Origin: Acidobacteriota bacterium
GTDB taxonomy: Bacteria > Acidobacteriota > Holophagae > Holophagales > Holophagaceae
DNA: 64,000 nucleotides
Direction: 5' to 3'
NCBI GenBank assembly: GCA_021794095.1
Contig: JAJYRN010000014.1
Coordinates: 1 to 64,000 of the forward strand
Shown: positions 10,246 to 18,681 of the stretch, in pieces
How positions within the stretch are numbered: position 1 is the first letter of the stretch
Layout of the letters: the number at the start of each line of letters is the position of its first letter
Notes under the pieces: model-generated
The model's database searches: none
What the model was told of the DNA's origin: nothing
What the model saw: only the letters and a program-made list of their open reading frames with translations
Translations under genes and position numbers: made by a program

Positions 10246-10270
10246 GGTATCCCGGCTAGGCCGGGGCACC
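10246..10270. repeat. REP-like hairpin element between convergent genes
   Basis: Arms GGTATCCCGGC and GCCGGGGCACC flank a TAG loop. They form a hairpin with a 6-bp perfect GC core (10251-10256 with 10260-10265) and imperfect outer pairs. The same arm sequences, GGTATCCCGGC and GCCGGGACACC, form the second hairpin of each 99-bp unit at 20.4-20.8 kb, so this is a single dispersed relative. It lies between convergent stop codons (10236 and 10274) and may act as a terminator, although there is no T-run. Confidence 0.55.
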
Positions 10271-10273
10271 ACG

Positions 10274-10819
10274 TCAGAGAAGATCCTCGGGGCGGTCGAG
10301 ATCCAGGACGCCCTCCGGGAAGGGCAGGGCGGTGGTCTGCTCCCGGAGGAGGATGGCCTTGGCGCCCCGGTCGCCCTGGAGGGTGCGCAGGTCCGGGAAC
10401 AGACGGTGGGGGAAGATGGCTGGAATGCCCAGCGTGCCGGCGTAGGCGCAGGCGGCGGGCCGCTCGGGATCGCGGCCGAACAGCTCCAGCAGCCGGCGCA
10501 GCAGGGCCGCATCCACCGCCGGCTGGTCCACGGTGAGCAGGAGCACCGCCTCGGTGCCGGTGGGCAGGGCCGTCAGGCCGGTGCGGATGGAACTCGCCAT
10601 GCCTTCCGCCGCATCCGGGTTGGGCACGGCGTGAACCTCGAGGCCATCCAGCCCTGGATCCCAGTCGCCCACCACGGCCAGCACGGGCCTGCAGCCCGTA
10701 TCCAAGGCGATGCGGGAAGTGCGCCGCAGCAGGGTTTCACCCGCCAGGGACAGCAACGCCTTGGGGCCGCCCATGCGGCGGCCCGCTCCGGCGGCAAGAA
10801 TGATGGCTGCTGTTTTCAT
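10274..10819 (-). CDS. MocA/MobA-like molybdenum cofactor nucleotidyltransferase
   Basis: The 181-residue protein belongs to the MobA-like NTP transferases. The nucleotide-binding loop LAAGAGRRMGGPK is at residues 8-20 and the metal-binding Asp lies in LLLTVDQPAVD. MocA attaches CMP to molybdopterin to make the cofactor used by xanthine-dehydrogenase-type enzymes, while MobA uses GTP. The operon context (xdhC and a molybdenum hydroxylase on the same strand) favours MocA. Its ATG overlaps the xdhC stop by 4 bases, indicating translational coupling. The sequence alone does not settle CTP versus GTP. Confidence 0.8.
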   Translation of the reverse strand: MKTAAIILAAGAGRRMGGPKALLSLAGETLLRRTSRIALDTGCRPVLAVVGDWDPGLDGLEVHAVPNPDAAEGMASSIRTGLTALPTGTEAVLLLTVDQPAVDAALLRRLLELFGRDPERPAACAYAGTLGIPAIFPHRLFPDLRTLQGDRGAKAILLREQTTALPFPEGVLDLDRPEDLL

Positions 10820-11802
10820 GGGGCCAGCACGGGCAGGTCCAGCTCCCGGAGGGGCGCTGCCCGTCGTCCCGCCAGCGTTGCCTGGATTTCCGCCAGGATG
10901 GCCAGGGCGATGCCCTCCGGATCCGTGGCGCCCAGATCCAGGCCCACGGGCGCATGGAGGCGGGAGTCGGCGCGCAGCCCTTCCGCGGCCAGCTCCGCCA
11001 GAAGCTTCGCGCTGCGGCGGCGGCTGCCCATGAGGCCAAGGTAGCCCGCTGGCGAAGGAAGCAGCAGGCGCAGGGCTTCCAGATCCTTGGCGTAGTGGTG
11101 TGTCATCAGCACCACCGCACAGCGGGCATCAAGGGGCAGCGAGGGCAGCAACGCGGCGGGATGGCCGGACCGGACGGCATCGGCTTCGGGAAACCGCTCT
11201 GGGCGGGCGAACGCTGGCCGATGATCCAGCAGACCCACGATCCAGCCCAGCTCCTTGGCCATGCGCACCAGGGGCCGGCTGTCGTCTCCGGCGCCAACGA
11301 TCCAGAGGGCGAGGGGAGCCGGGAAATCTTCGACGCAGGCCTCCGGCGGGCCGGGCGCTTCCGGGCCCGGGTACCTCGGAATGCTGCGCCTTCCGAGGTT
11401 TTCCGGCGACAGGTCGGTACGGAGCCGCAGGGGCGTCCGGCTGGCCCAGGCCTGCTCGACCCATTGCATCCATTCGGGAAAACCGGTGAGTGGCTCCAGG
11501 AGGAGGTCGAGCACCCCCTCGCAGCCGCTGCCACTGCCCCAGACCAGGTCCATCTCGCCGCGCAGATCATAGCGGATGCGGCGTGGACGTCCCTCGGCCA
11601 GAACCTCCCGCGCCCGGGCCTGGAGATCCCCTTCCAGGCAGCCTCCGCTGAGCGACCCGCGAAGGAGGCCCTCGCGCCCCAGGAGCAGGCGGGCGCCGGG
11701 CCTCCGGTAGCTGGAGCCCTCCGTGGCCAGGAGGGTCGCCAGAACGAAGGGCCCGGGGCCGCGGCGGACGATCCCGAGGATGTCCTGGAGTTCCTTGGTC
11801 AT
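10816..11802 (-). CDS. XdhC/CoxI family maturation factor
   Basis: The 328-residue protein has the two XdhC parts: an N-terminal XdhC/CoxI domain (LATEGSSYRRPGARLLL, SLSGGCLEGDL) and a C-terminal Rossmann domain (LWIVGAGDDSRPLVRMA, LMGSRRRSAKLL). XdhC binds Mo-molybdopterin, inserts it into molybdenum hydroxylases and supports its sulfuration. The gene starts only 2 bases after the stop of the large hydroxylase subunit and overlaps the MocA-like gene by 4 bases. It is very probably the dedicated chaperone of that enzyme. The ATG at 11802 was preferred to an upstream in-frame start that would extend into the neighbouring gene. Confidence 0.88.
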   Translation of the reverse strand: MTKELQDILGIVRRGPGPFVLATLLATEGSSYRRPGARLLLGREGLLRGSLSGGCLEGDLQARAREVLAEGRPRRIRYDLRGEMDLVWGSGSGCEGVLDLLLEPLTGFPEWMQWVEQAWASRTPLRLRTDLSPENLGRRSIPRYPGPEAPGPPEACVEDFPAPLALWIVGAGDDSRPLVRMAKELGWIVGLLDHRPAFARPERFPEADAVRSGHPAALLPSLPLDARCAVVLMTHHYAKDLEALRLLLPSPAGYLGLMGSRRRSAKLLAELAAEGLRADSRLHAPVGLDLGATDPEGIALAILAEIQATLAGRRAAPLRELDLPVLAP

Positions 11803-11804
11803 GG

Positions 11805-13955
11805 TCAGGCGAGGTCTGCGGACAGGATGGGCAGCCGCCGGAGGCGCTTCCCGGTGGCGGCGAACACCGCATTCAGCACGGCCGGGAGACACACGGGCAC
11901 CGGGGGTTCACCCATGCCGGAGGGCGCTTCCAGGCTGGCGATGGTGTGGACCTCGACCTGGGGCATGTCAGGGCTTCGCAACACGGGGAAGGTGTCGAAG
12001 TTCTCCTGCACGGTGCGGCCCTTCTCGAAGGTGATCTGGGAGAAGAGGGCGGAGACGCCCCAGGCGACGCCGCCTTCCACCTGGCCCGCGAGGCCCTCGG
12101 GATTCAGGACGATGCCGCAATCCACGGCCGCCACGACCTTGTGGACCCGGAGCTGGCCCTTCTTGACTGAGACCTCGGCGACCTCGGCCATGTAGGTGCG
12201 CCGGTCGTAGGCGTGGCAGGCGAGTCCCAGGCCATGGCCCGCCGGCAGCTTGCGGCCCCAGCCCGCTTTTTCCGCCGCCAGCTCGAGCACTCGGCGCAGC
12301 CGGGCGATGTCCACCTCCTCGCCCCCCAGCTTCACGCGGCCCCGCCGCCCGAGCAGTTCCAGGCGCAGGGCGAGGGGATCCTTCCCCGTGGCATGGGCCA
12401 CCTCATCCAGGAAACACTCCCGGGCGAAGACATTGGGCACGATCTCGATGGCCCGCCACCAGCCGAGGGGCACCGGGACTTGCACTTCGGCGAAGGCGAT
12501 GTCGAGGGCCGGGATGTCGTAGGGGATATCCCAGGCGCCGTTGGCCTCGGTTTCAGCCTGGCCCGGGGACTTCTGCCCCTCCAGCCAGGAGCGCAGCACC
12601 GCGCCGCCCGCGATGTGGTGGGACCAGGCGGCGATCCGCCCGTGGCCATCCAGGCCGGCCTTGAGGTGGTGCAGGGTCGCCGGATGGAACTGGTCGTGGC
12701 GGATGTCGTCGGTGCGGTCCCAGACCACCTGGATGGGGCCGGGGCCCGCGGCCTTGGCCACCTGGGCGGCTTCCGTGCTGAAATCGGTGCCCGAGCGCCG
12801 CCCGAAGCCGCCGCCCAGGAGGGTGACATGCACGGCCATCCGCCCCGGTTCCAGGCCGGCGGCAGCGGCGGCCCGCACCTGGGCCGTGTTGGGATTCTGG
12901 GTGCCCAGCCAGAGGGTCGCGCCATCGGAGCGGACTTGGGCCGTCGCATTCATGGGTTCCATCGGGGTGTGGGATTGGAACGGGAAGGCGTACTCGGCCT
13001 CCAGCACCCGTGCTGCGGCTGCCAGGGCGGGCGCCGCGGCCCCGACCTTCCGGGCGGGATCGGCGGGGCCCTGGAGGGCGCTGCGCATCTGGTTTTCCAG
13101 ATCCTGCGAGTTGAAGGCGGCATTCGGCCCTTCGTCCCAGCGGACGGTGGCGGCGAGGGCTTCGCGGCCCTGGAATGCGGGCCAGGTGCCCTCCGCGATC
13201 ACCGCAAGGCCCGTGGGCACCTGCACCACCGCCCGTACGCCCCGGACGGCCAGGGCCTTGGAGGCATCCCAGGCCTTCGGGGTTCCCCCCACGACCGGGC
13301 AGCGAAGCACGGCGGCGAACCGTTGGCCGGGGCGGCGCACATCCAATCCAAACAAGGGTTTCCCCACGACGATCTTCGGGCCATCGAGGCGGCGGGTGGG
13401 GCGGCCGAGGATGCGGAAGGCTTTGGGCGCCTTGAGGCGCGGGGTCTTCGGCACGGGCTGGTGCGCGGCCGCCTCTGCAAGTTCGCCGTAGCTTGCCTTC
13501 CGTCCGCCGGGGCCGAAGACGGTGCCCTTCTCGGTGTGGCACTGGTCTGGGGCCACGCCCCAGGACTGGGCTGCCGCCGCCACCAGCATCTCGCGGGCGG
13601 CGGCGCCGGCTTTCCGCAGGATCATCCAGGTGGTGCTCACGCTGGTGCTGCCGCCGGTGCCCAGGTGCTGGAACTCCGGGCCAGGCATGGCCTGACGCAG
13701 TTCCACCCGCGACCAGTCCAGATCCAGCTCTTCGGCGAGCACCATCGGCAGGGCCGTGCGCACGCCCTGGCCCATCTCGGATTTCGGAACGGTGAGGAGG
13801 GCACTGCCATCGGGGCGGATGGCGAGATAGGCGTTGGGGTGGAACACCGGCTCGGCCGGGGCGCCGGGCCGCGCCTTCCCCTGGAGCCGCAGGCCGAGCA
13901 CTAACCCCGCGCTGGCACTCCCAGCGATCTTGAGGAACTCGCGCCGGCTGGTCAT
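11805..13955 (-). CDS. molybdenum hydroxylase catalytic subunit (IorB-like, Tat-exported)
   Basis: The 716-residue protein is a molybdopterin-binding subunit of the xanthine oxidase family, closest in layout to isoquinoline 1-oxidoreductase beta (IorB). It begins with a twin-arginine signal ([14 protein letters not shown]), so the folded enzyme should be exported. Cofactor and substrate segments such as [28 protein letters not shown] and the C-terminal [17 protein letters not shown] are visible. The last contains the Glu expected to act as base. The 2Fe-2S partner lies immediately upstream with a 4-base overlap. The substrate is unknown; aldehydes or N-heterocycles are typical of the family. 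Confidence 0.85.
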   Translation of the reverse strand: MTSRREFLKIAGSASAGLVLGLRLQGKARPGAPAEPVFHPNAYLAIRPDGSALLTVPKSEMGQGVRTALPMVLAEELDLDWSRVELRQAMPGPEFQHLGTGGSTSVSTTWMILRKAGAAAREMLVAAAAQSWGVAPDQCHTEKGTVFGPGGRKASYGELAEAAAHQPVPKTPRLKAPKAFRILGRPTRRLDGPKIVVGKPLFGLDVRRPGQRFAAVLRCPVVGGTPKAWDASKALAVRGVRAVVQVPTGLAVIAEGTWPAFQGREALAATVRWDEGPNAAFNSQDLENQMRSALQGPADPARKVGAAAPALAAAARVLEAEYAFPFQSHTPMEPMNATAQVRSDGATLWLGTQNPNTAQVRAAAAAGLEPGRMAVHVTLLGGGFGRRSGTDFSTEAAQVAKAAGPGPIQVVWDRTDDIRHDQFHPATLHHLKAGLDGHGRIAAWSHHIAGGAVLRSWLEGQKSPGQAETEANGAWDIPYDIPALDIAFAEVQVPVPLGWWRAIEIVPNVFARECFLDEVAHATGKDPLALRLELLGRRGRVKLGGEEVDIARLRRVLELAAEKAGWGRKLPAGHGLGLACHAYDRRTYMAEVAEVSVKKGQLRVHKVVAAVDCGIVLNPEGLAGQVEGGVAWGVSALFSQITFEKGRTVQENFDTFPVLRSPDMPQVEVHTIASLEAPSGMGEPPVPVCLPAVLNAVFAATGKRLRRLPILSADLA

Positions 13956-14416
13956 CGGGCGCCTCCCTTCGCGGCCCTGTGGATGGCTTTGCGGATTCGG
14001 GGGTAGGACCCGCAGCGGCAGATGTGCTCCCCGATGACGGCGTCAATCTGGGTGTCCGTGGGGTGGGGATGGTCCGCCAGCAGCGCGGTGGCGCTCATGA
14101 TCATGCCCGGCTGGCAGTAGCCGCACTGGGCCACGTCCTCCTCGATCCAGGCCCGCTGGACCGGGTGGAGGCCATGTGGGGCGAGTCCCTCGATGGTGAC
14201 GATGGCCGTTCCCGCGGCCTCTTGAAGCGAAACCTGACAGGCGCGGACGGCCTTATCGCCTTGATGGACCGTGCAGGATCCGCACAGGCCAATGCCGCAG
14301 CCGAATTTGGTGCCGGTGAGCCCCAGATTGTCCCGCAGGATCCAGAGCAGGGGCGTTTCGGGATCCGCGTCCACGGATCGCCGGCGGCCGTTCACGGTGA
14401 GCTGGAAGGCAGGCAT
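13952..14416 (-). CDS. (2Fe-2S)-binding subunit of a molybdenum hydroxylase (IorA-like)
   Basis: The 154-residue protein has the two-cluster architecture of this family. A plant-ferredoxin-type 2Fe-2S site uses Cys40, Cys45, Cys48 and Cys60 ([11 protein letters not shown]). A helical 2Fe-2S domain uses Cys98, Cys101, Cys133 and Cys135 ([14 protein letters not shown]). It passes electrons from the molybdenum subunit, probably to a c-type cytochrome or quinone, because there is no FAD subunit in the operon. The ATG at 14416 gives the normal length; upstream in-frame sequence is unrelated. It has no Tat signal, so it probably travels with the signal-bearing catalytic subunit. Confidence 0.9.
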   Translation of the reverse strand: MPAFQLTVNGRRRSVDADPETPLLWILRDNLGLTGTKFGCGIGLCGSCTVHQGDKAVRACQVSLQEAAGTAIVTIEGLAPHGLHPVQRAWIEEDVAQCGYCQPGMIMSATALLADHPHPTDTQIDAVIGEHICRCGSYPRIRKAIHRAAKGGAR

Positions 14417-14493
14417 GGCAGCTCCTTCTGGTGGGCATCGCGTGAAGCGGGTACACCCTACCCCCCGAGGGTGGGCTCCGCAACGGGGGGTTG

Positions 14494-14509
14494 TGGCACG
14501 GCTCTCGCT
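14494..14509 (+). promoter_or_regulatory. sigma-54 (-24/-12) promoter for the fli operon
   Basis: TGGCACG at 14494-14500, then 4 bases, then TCGCT at 14505-14509. This matches the sigma-54 consensus TGGCACG-N4-TTGCW at all but one position, with GG and GC exactly 12 bases apart. The predicted start of transcription is near 14520, followed by GGGAG and the GTG of fliO at 14539. An inverted repeat (CACCCT 14454-14459, AGGGTG 14468-14473) upstream could bind the activator. Sigma-54 control of flagellar genes is well known in many bacteria. Confidence 0.75.
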
Positions 14510-14538
14510 CCCGAGACTCCGTCTGTCGGGAGTCTGTC

Positions 14539-15072
14539 GTGAGACGTCGCATCTGGTTGGGCCTGGCCATGGTGGCCGCGCTGGGCTTGTCGGCCCAGCA
14601 GGCTTCGCCGCCCGCGCTTCCCCCCAGCCCGGCGGAGAAGGCACTCCAGAGGCCCTACAGCCTCGACGACGGAAAACCGACGCAGGGTCAGCAGACAGAC
14701 GCTGGCCCCTCAGCCCTGCGGGCCTTTGGATCGCTGGTGTTGGTCCTGGGGCTGGTGAGCCTCAGTCTCTGGGCGCTGAAGAAGTACGGCCGGGGGCGGC
14801 TGCCCGGCAGCGGGCACGGCAAGCTGAAGGTGGAAGAAACGCTGGCCCTGGGCGACCGGCGCTTCGTGTCCATCCTGGAGGCCGAGGGAGAGCGGTTCCT
14901 CATTGCCCTCTCACCCCAGGGCATCGCCCTTCTCGCCCGCCTGGATGGCCTTGAACAGGCCAACGGAGCAGGGGGCTTCGAGCAGACCCTGGCGCAGCAG
15001 GGGGATCTGGGCCGGCCGATGCCTGTGAAAGAAATGGAAGCCCTCCTCAAACAGTCCGGGGGTGGCCAGTGA
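14539..15072 (+). CDS. fliO: flagellar biosynthesis protein FliO
   Basis: FliO is a bitopic membrane protein that helps assemble the FliP ring of the flagellar export gate. The 177-residue product has an N-terminal hydrophobic segment (signal-like), a second membrane segment ([20 protein letters not shown]) and a cytoplasmic domain with [19 protein letters not shown], typical of FliO. The GTG at 14539 was chosen because GGGAG lies 7 bases upstream and because a start at 14491 would fall inside the sigma-54 promoter. It overlaps the fliP GTG by 4 bases. FliO is poorly conserved, so the call rests partly on operon position. Confidence 0.85.
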   Translation: MRRRIWLGLAMVAALGLSAQQASPPALPPSPAEKALQRPYSLDDGKPTQGQQTDAGPSALRAFGSLVLVLGLVSLSLWALKKYGRGRLPGSGHGKLKVEETLALGDRRFVSILEAEGERFLIALSPQGIALLARLDGLEQANGAGGFEQTLAQQGDLGRPMPVKEMEALLKQSGGGQ

Positions 15073-15824
15073 ACCGGGTGCTTCGCTGGCTTCCTGTCGT
15101 TCTGCTGCTGCTGGCGGGCCTCAGCCTCCATGCCCAGCAGGCGGCACCGCTGCCCTCGGTGACGGTGGATTTCGGCAAGACCCCCACGGGGCCGGCCCTC
15201 AGCTCCAGCCTCCAGGCGGTGCTGCTCCTGACCGTCCTCAGTCTGGCGCCCACCATTCTCATGACGGCGACGAGCTTCACCCGCATCGTGGTGGTGATGC
15301 ACTTCCTGCGTCAGGGGCTCGGCCTCCAGACAACCCCCTCGAATCAGGTGCTCATCAGCCTGTCGCTGGTGCTCACCTTTTTCATCATGGCGCCCACGGC
15401 GCGCGAGATCAACGCGACGGTCCTTCAGCCCCTCCAGCACAACCAGCTCACGGTGGACCAGGCCTTGGACCGCACCGCGGCACCCCTGAAAGTTTTCATG
15501 CTGCGCTACACCCGGAAGAAGGATCTGGCCCTCTTCCTGGGCATCGCCAAGGCGCCGGCACCGAAGACGCGGGCCGATGTGCCCATGGAATGCCTGCTCC
15601 CGGCCTTCATGATCAGCGAGCTGAAGACCGCCTTCGAGATCGGTTTCATGATCTTCCTGCCCTTCCTGGTGGTGGACATGGTGGTGGCCAGCATCCTGCT
15701 GAGCATGGGCATGATGATGCTGCCCCCGGTGGTGATCTCCCTGCCGTTCAAGGTGCTGCTCTTTGTGCTCGTGGACGGGTGGTACCTCATCGTCGGTTCG
15801 CTGGTGCGGGGGTACACGGGATGA
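15069..15824 (+). CDS. fliP: flagellar export gate protein FliP
   Basis: FliP forms the pentameric core of the type III export gate in the basal body. The 251-residue protein has a cleavable signal peptide (VLLLLAGLSLHAQQA) and four membrane segments. Family stretches include LTVLSLAPTILMTATSFTRI, VLRQGLG-type helices and the C-terminal segment FLPFLVVDMVVASILLSMGM. The GTG start at 15069 overlaps the fliO stop (GTGA), so translation is likely coupled. Length and sequence are typical. Confidence 0.96.
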   Translation: MNRVLRWLPVVLLLLAGLSLHAQQAAPLPSVTVDFGKTPTGPALSSSLQAVLLLTVLSLAPTILMTATSFTRIVVVMHFLRQGLGLQTTPSNQVLISLSLVLTFFIMAPTAREINATVLQPLQHNQLTVDQALDRTAAPLKVFMLRYTRKKDLALFLGIAKAPAPKTRADVPMECLLPAFMISELKTAFEIGFMIFLPFLVVDMVVASILLSMGMMMLPPVVISLPFKVLLFVLVDGWYLIVGSLVRGYTG

Positions 15825-15846
15825 CACGCCTGGCCCTGGAGGCGTC

Positions 15847-16125
15847 ATGAACGAGCTGATCATCGCCCAGATCGGCAAGGATGCCCTTCGGACCGCCCTG
15901 CTGGTGGCGGCGCCGGCCCTATTGGTTTCCCTGGTGGTGGGATTGGCCATTTCCATCTTCCAGGTGGTGACCAGCCTCCAGGATCAGACCATCGCCTTCG
16001 TGCCGAAGATTGTGGCGGTGATGATCGTCGTGGCGCTGGCATTCCCCTGGATGACCCACATCCTGGTGCAGTTCACGACCCACATGTTCACCGACTTCAA
16101 CACGGTCGTCCGCCAGCTGCCCTGA
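15847..16125 (+). CDS. fliQ: flagellar export gate protein FliQ
   Basis: The 92-residue protein has two membrane helices, as expected for FliQ, which packs around the FliP/FliR gate in about four copies. Conserved features include the N-terminal helix ALLVAAPALLVSLVVGLAIS with FQVVTSLQDQT after it and PKIVAVMIVVALAFPWM in the second helix. The ATG at 15847 gives the family length (usually 89-90). The stop overlaps the fliR ATG by one base (TGATG). Confidence 0.95.
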   Translation: MNELIIAQIGKDALRTALLVAAPALLVSLVVGLAISIFQVVTSLQDQTIAFVPKIVAVMIVVALAFPWMTHILVQFTTHMFTDFNTVVRQLP

Positions 16126-16907
16126 TGACCCCCACCCTGTCGAATCCCGCTATTTGGGCCTTCACGGCGCACACAGCGGTACTCTGGGTGCTGGTCCTGA
16201 CGCGGATCACCGGGCTGCTGGCGGCGCTCCCCCTGCTGGGCGCGGACAACCTGCCCGTCCAGCTGCGCGCCGCCTTCGCGGCTTTGCTGGCCCTCATCCT
16301 GGTGCCCGTGGTGCCAGCGCCAGCGGACATACCCGCAGGCGTTCCGGCCCTGCTGGCCACCATGGGAGGTGAACTGGCCATCGGGCTGATCCTGGGCACG
16401 GTGGTGGCCTGGATCATCGAGGCGGTGGCCTTCGCCGGGGCGCTCATGGACATGCAGATGGGCTTCTCGTTCGTGCAATTCCTCGATCCCTCCACCTCCC
16501 AGAACACCTCCGTATCCGGTTCCTTCCTGGTACAGGCAGCTTCCGTGCTGATCTTCGTGACCGGCCTCCACCGGGAGATGATCCTGGCCCTGGTGGACAG
16601 CTACCGTGTGGCCCCCATCGGTCAGGGGGTGCCTTTGCAGGCCATGGGGCTCATCGTCCTGCTGGGCCAGCTGCTGATGAAGGGTTTCCAGCTCGCATTT
16701 CCCGTGCTGGCTGTGCTTTTCCTCATAGATCTGGTGCTCGGCATCTCCGGCAAGTTCATGCCGCAGCTCCAACTGCTGCAGCTGAGCTTTCCGCTGAAAA
16801 TCGCCCTTGGCCTTGTGATCCTGGGGCTCATGCTGCGGCAGTTGGAACCCTGGCTGGTGCCCCTGTTCGAGCGGGCGCCCCGGATCGCCCTGCGGCTGCT
16901 GGGATAG
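16125..16907 (+). CDS. fliR: flagellar export gate protein FliR
   Basis: FliR is the single-copy gate subunit that closes the FliP5 ring. The 260-residue protein has six or more hydrophobic segments. Characteristic stretches include VLTRITGLLAALPLLG near the N-terminus, GFSFVQFLDPSTSQNTSV in the middle and FPVLAVLFLIDLVLGIS. The ATG overlaps the fliQ stop, and flhB begins 3 bases after its own stop. Length and topology are normal for FliR. Confidence 0.95.
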   Translation: MTPTLSNPAIWAFTAHTAVLWVLVLTRITGLLAALPLLGADNLPVQLRAAFAALLALILVPVVPAPADIPAGVPALLATMGGELAIGLILGTVVAWIIEAVAFAGALMDMQMGFSFVQFLDPSTSQNTSVSGSFLVQAASVLIFVTGLHREMILALVDSYRVAPIGQGVPLQAMGLIVLLGQLLMKGFQLAFPVLAVLFLIDLVLGISGKFMPQLQLLQLSFPLKIALGLVILGLMLRQLEPWLVPLFERAPRIALRLLG

Positions 16908-16910
16908 CCC

Positions 16911-17966
16911 ATGGCGAACGAACCCGATCGCACCGAGAAGGCGACCCCCAAACGCCGGCAGAAATCCAGGGATGAAGGCTCCGTCGCCCGCAGCGTGGAT
17001 TTCGACGCCTCTCTGCTCCTTTGGGGCAACCTGTTCCTGTTCCTGGGGCTGGGCAGTGCCACCGTCACCCTGCTCGCCCAGCAGGTGGCACTTTTTTTGG
17101 GGCGGGCGCTTCCGGGGGCCTTGGCCGAGGGGAACCAGGTCAATCTCCTCTGGGACGTGATGCGGATCCTCGCACGGGTCGTACTCCCGTTCCTGGGGCT
17201 GAACCTGCTGGTGGCCCTCGCCGGTGGCTTTGCCCAGCGGGGCGTCCATTTCAGCGCGAAACCCCTTCAGCTCAAGTTCGAGAAACTCAATCCGGCCCAG
17301 GGGTTCAAGCGCCTCTTCTCAAGCCGGGCGCTGGTGGAACTCCTGAAAAGCGTCATCAAGTTCCTGCTCCTGGCCTGGGTGGCGTATGCCGTGCTGGCCT
17401 CACGGGTGCCCCTCCTCCTCGGTACGCTGAGGCTCCCCCTCGGGCAGGCGCTCGATCTGTTCCAGGAGACGCTGTTCATCCTCTACCGGAATGTGATGAT
17501 CGCCATGTTCCTCCTGGCGCTGGCGGATTTCGCCTGGCAACGCCACAGCTGGGAGAAGGGCATCCGGATGACCAAGCAGGAGGTCAAGGATGAGGCGAAG
17601 GATGCCGAGGGCAGCCCTGAGGTGAAGCGCCAGCAGAGATCCATCATGATGGCCGCCGCCCGGAAACGCATGCTGGCCCAGGTTCCGAAAGCCACGGTGG
17701 TGGTCACGAACCCGACCCACGTGGCCGTGGCGCTGCGCTACGACGAGAAGACATCCGCCCCGGTGTGCGTGGCGAAGGGGCTGGATCACCTGGCCCTGAA
17801 GATCCGGGAACGGGCCCGCGAGGCGGGCATCCCCATGCTGGAGCGGCCCGAGCTGGCCCGGGCCCTCTACCGCTCCGTGGCCGTGGACAAGCCCATTCCG
17901 CGGGAGCTGTACCAGGCGGTGGCTCAGGTGCTGGCCTTCGTCTACCGCCTCCGGGGGGCCGCATGA
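16911..17966 (+). CDS. flhB: flagellar export switch protein FlhB
   Basis: FlhB sits at the export gate and switches substrate class from rod/hook to filament proteins after autocleavage. The 351-residue protein has the basic N-terminal region (EKATPKRRQKSRDEG), four membrane segments and a cytoplasmic domain. The self-cleaving NPTH motif is intact at about residues 267-270, within VVTNPTHVAVALRY. The C-terminus (IPRELYQAVAQVLAFVYRL) is typical. Its stop overlaps a possible 24-codon ORF. flhA does not follow, so the rest of the export genes must be elsewhere. Confidence 0.96.
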   Translation: MANEPDRTEKATPKRRQKSRDEGSVARSVDFDASLLLWGNLFLFLGLGSATVTLLAQQVALFLGRALPGALAEGNQVNLLWDVMRILARVVLPFLGLNLLVALAGGFAQRGVHFSAKPLQLKFEKLNPAQGFKRLFSSRALVELLKSVIKFLLLAWVAYAVLASRVPLLLGTLRLPLGQALDLFQETLFILYRNVMIAMFLLALADFAWQRHSWEKGIRMTKQEVKDEAKDAEGSPEVKRQQRSIMMAAARKRMLAQVPKATVVVTNPTHVAVALRYDEKTSAPVCVAKGLDHLALKIRERAREAGIPMLERPELARALYRSVAVDKPIPRELYQAVAQVLAFVYRLRGAA

Positions 17967-18037
17967 TCCGGCGGGATCTCCAGGCAGCGGACTGGGAAGC
18001 CGAGGAGTATGGTCAAAGTCTCCTGAGGTTCCCTTGA
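17963..18037 (+). CDS. possible 24-codon linking ORF between flhB and the response regulator
   Basis: An ATG at 17963 overlaps the flhB stop as ATGA. The frame runs 24 codons (MIRRDLQAADWEAEE...) and its TGA overlaps the TTG start of the response regulator as TTGA. Such a chain could carry terminating ribosomes from flhB to the regulator. It resembles no family I know and may be chance. Confidence 0.3.
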   Translation: MIRRDLQAADWEAEEYGQSLLRFP

Positions 18038-18681
18038 CCCGGCCGATCGTTCCGCCCCAGATGCCATCCCCCAGCCTGCTGCTGGTGGACGACGATCCCA
18101 TGCCTCGGGAGACCCTCTCCACCCTGTTGCAGGGCGAAGGCTTTATCGTCACCACAGCGGCCACGGGAGAGGCTGCGGAAAAGATCCTCAAGGCGGCCCA
18201 GCCCCCCTTTGACCTGGTCATCACCGATCTGGTGATGCCCGGGAAATCGGGCATGGACGTGCTGAAGACAGCCCTCAAGGCCAACCCCAGCTGCACGGTG
18301 CTGGTGCTGACCGGGTTCGGCAGCGTGCGCGAGGCGACGGAGGCCATGGAACTCGGCGCCTTCGACTTCGTGACCAAGCCGATGCAGATTGACCAATTCC
18401 GGAACACCCTGCGCCGGCTCATGGAACGCCGGGCGCTCACCCACGAACGGGACGAACTTCGCGCCCGGGTCCAGGAACTGGCGGAGCGCGCTGAGCGGCT
18501 TGAGACCACTTTGGGGCGCATGGAGATCCTGGCCAACCAGATCGCCGCACCCGGCATGGCCCCCCAGAAAGATCCGCTGGCGGATCTGGAGCGGATGGCT
18601 GCCCTCCGCGCCAAGGGATCGCTCTCCGAGGAGGAGTTCGAGCAGGCCAAGCGGACCATCCTTGGCCGGTGGCTGGCGTGA
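18034..18681 (+). CDS. response regulator: receiver, coiled coil, SHOCT tail
   Basis: The 215-residue protein has a receiver domain (phosphoacceptor Asp65 in DLVITDLVMPGKSG; conserved Thr and Lys in LVLTGFGS and VTKPMQ), then a coiled coil (about 140-170). A short C-terminal helical domain (DPLADLERMAALRAKGSLSE) resembles SHOCT. There is no DNA-binding output domain, so it may act through protein contacts. I take the TTG at 18034 as start, because GAGG lies 6 bases upstream and the codon overlaps the preceding mini-ORF stop. An ATG at 18061 lacks a ribosome site. Its place directly after flhB suggests a motility role. Confidence 0.75.
   Translation: MTRPIVPPQMPSPSLLLVDDDPMPRETLSTLLQGEGFIVTTAATGEAAEKILKAAQPPFDLVITDLVMPGKSGMDVLKTALKANPSCTVLVLTGFGSVREATEAMELGAFDFVTKPMQIDQFRNTLRRLMERRALTHERDELRARVQELAERAERLETTLGRMEILANQIAAPGMAPQKDPLADLERMAALRAKGSLSEEEFEQAKRTILGRWLA

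Noticed and set aside
14514..14535. Inverted repeat AGACTCC/GGAGTCT that would hide the fliO ribosome site
   Set aside because: If transcription starts near 14520 as the sigma-54 promoter predicts, most of the left arm is not in the mRNA.
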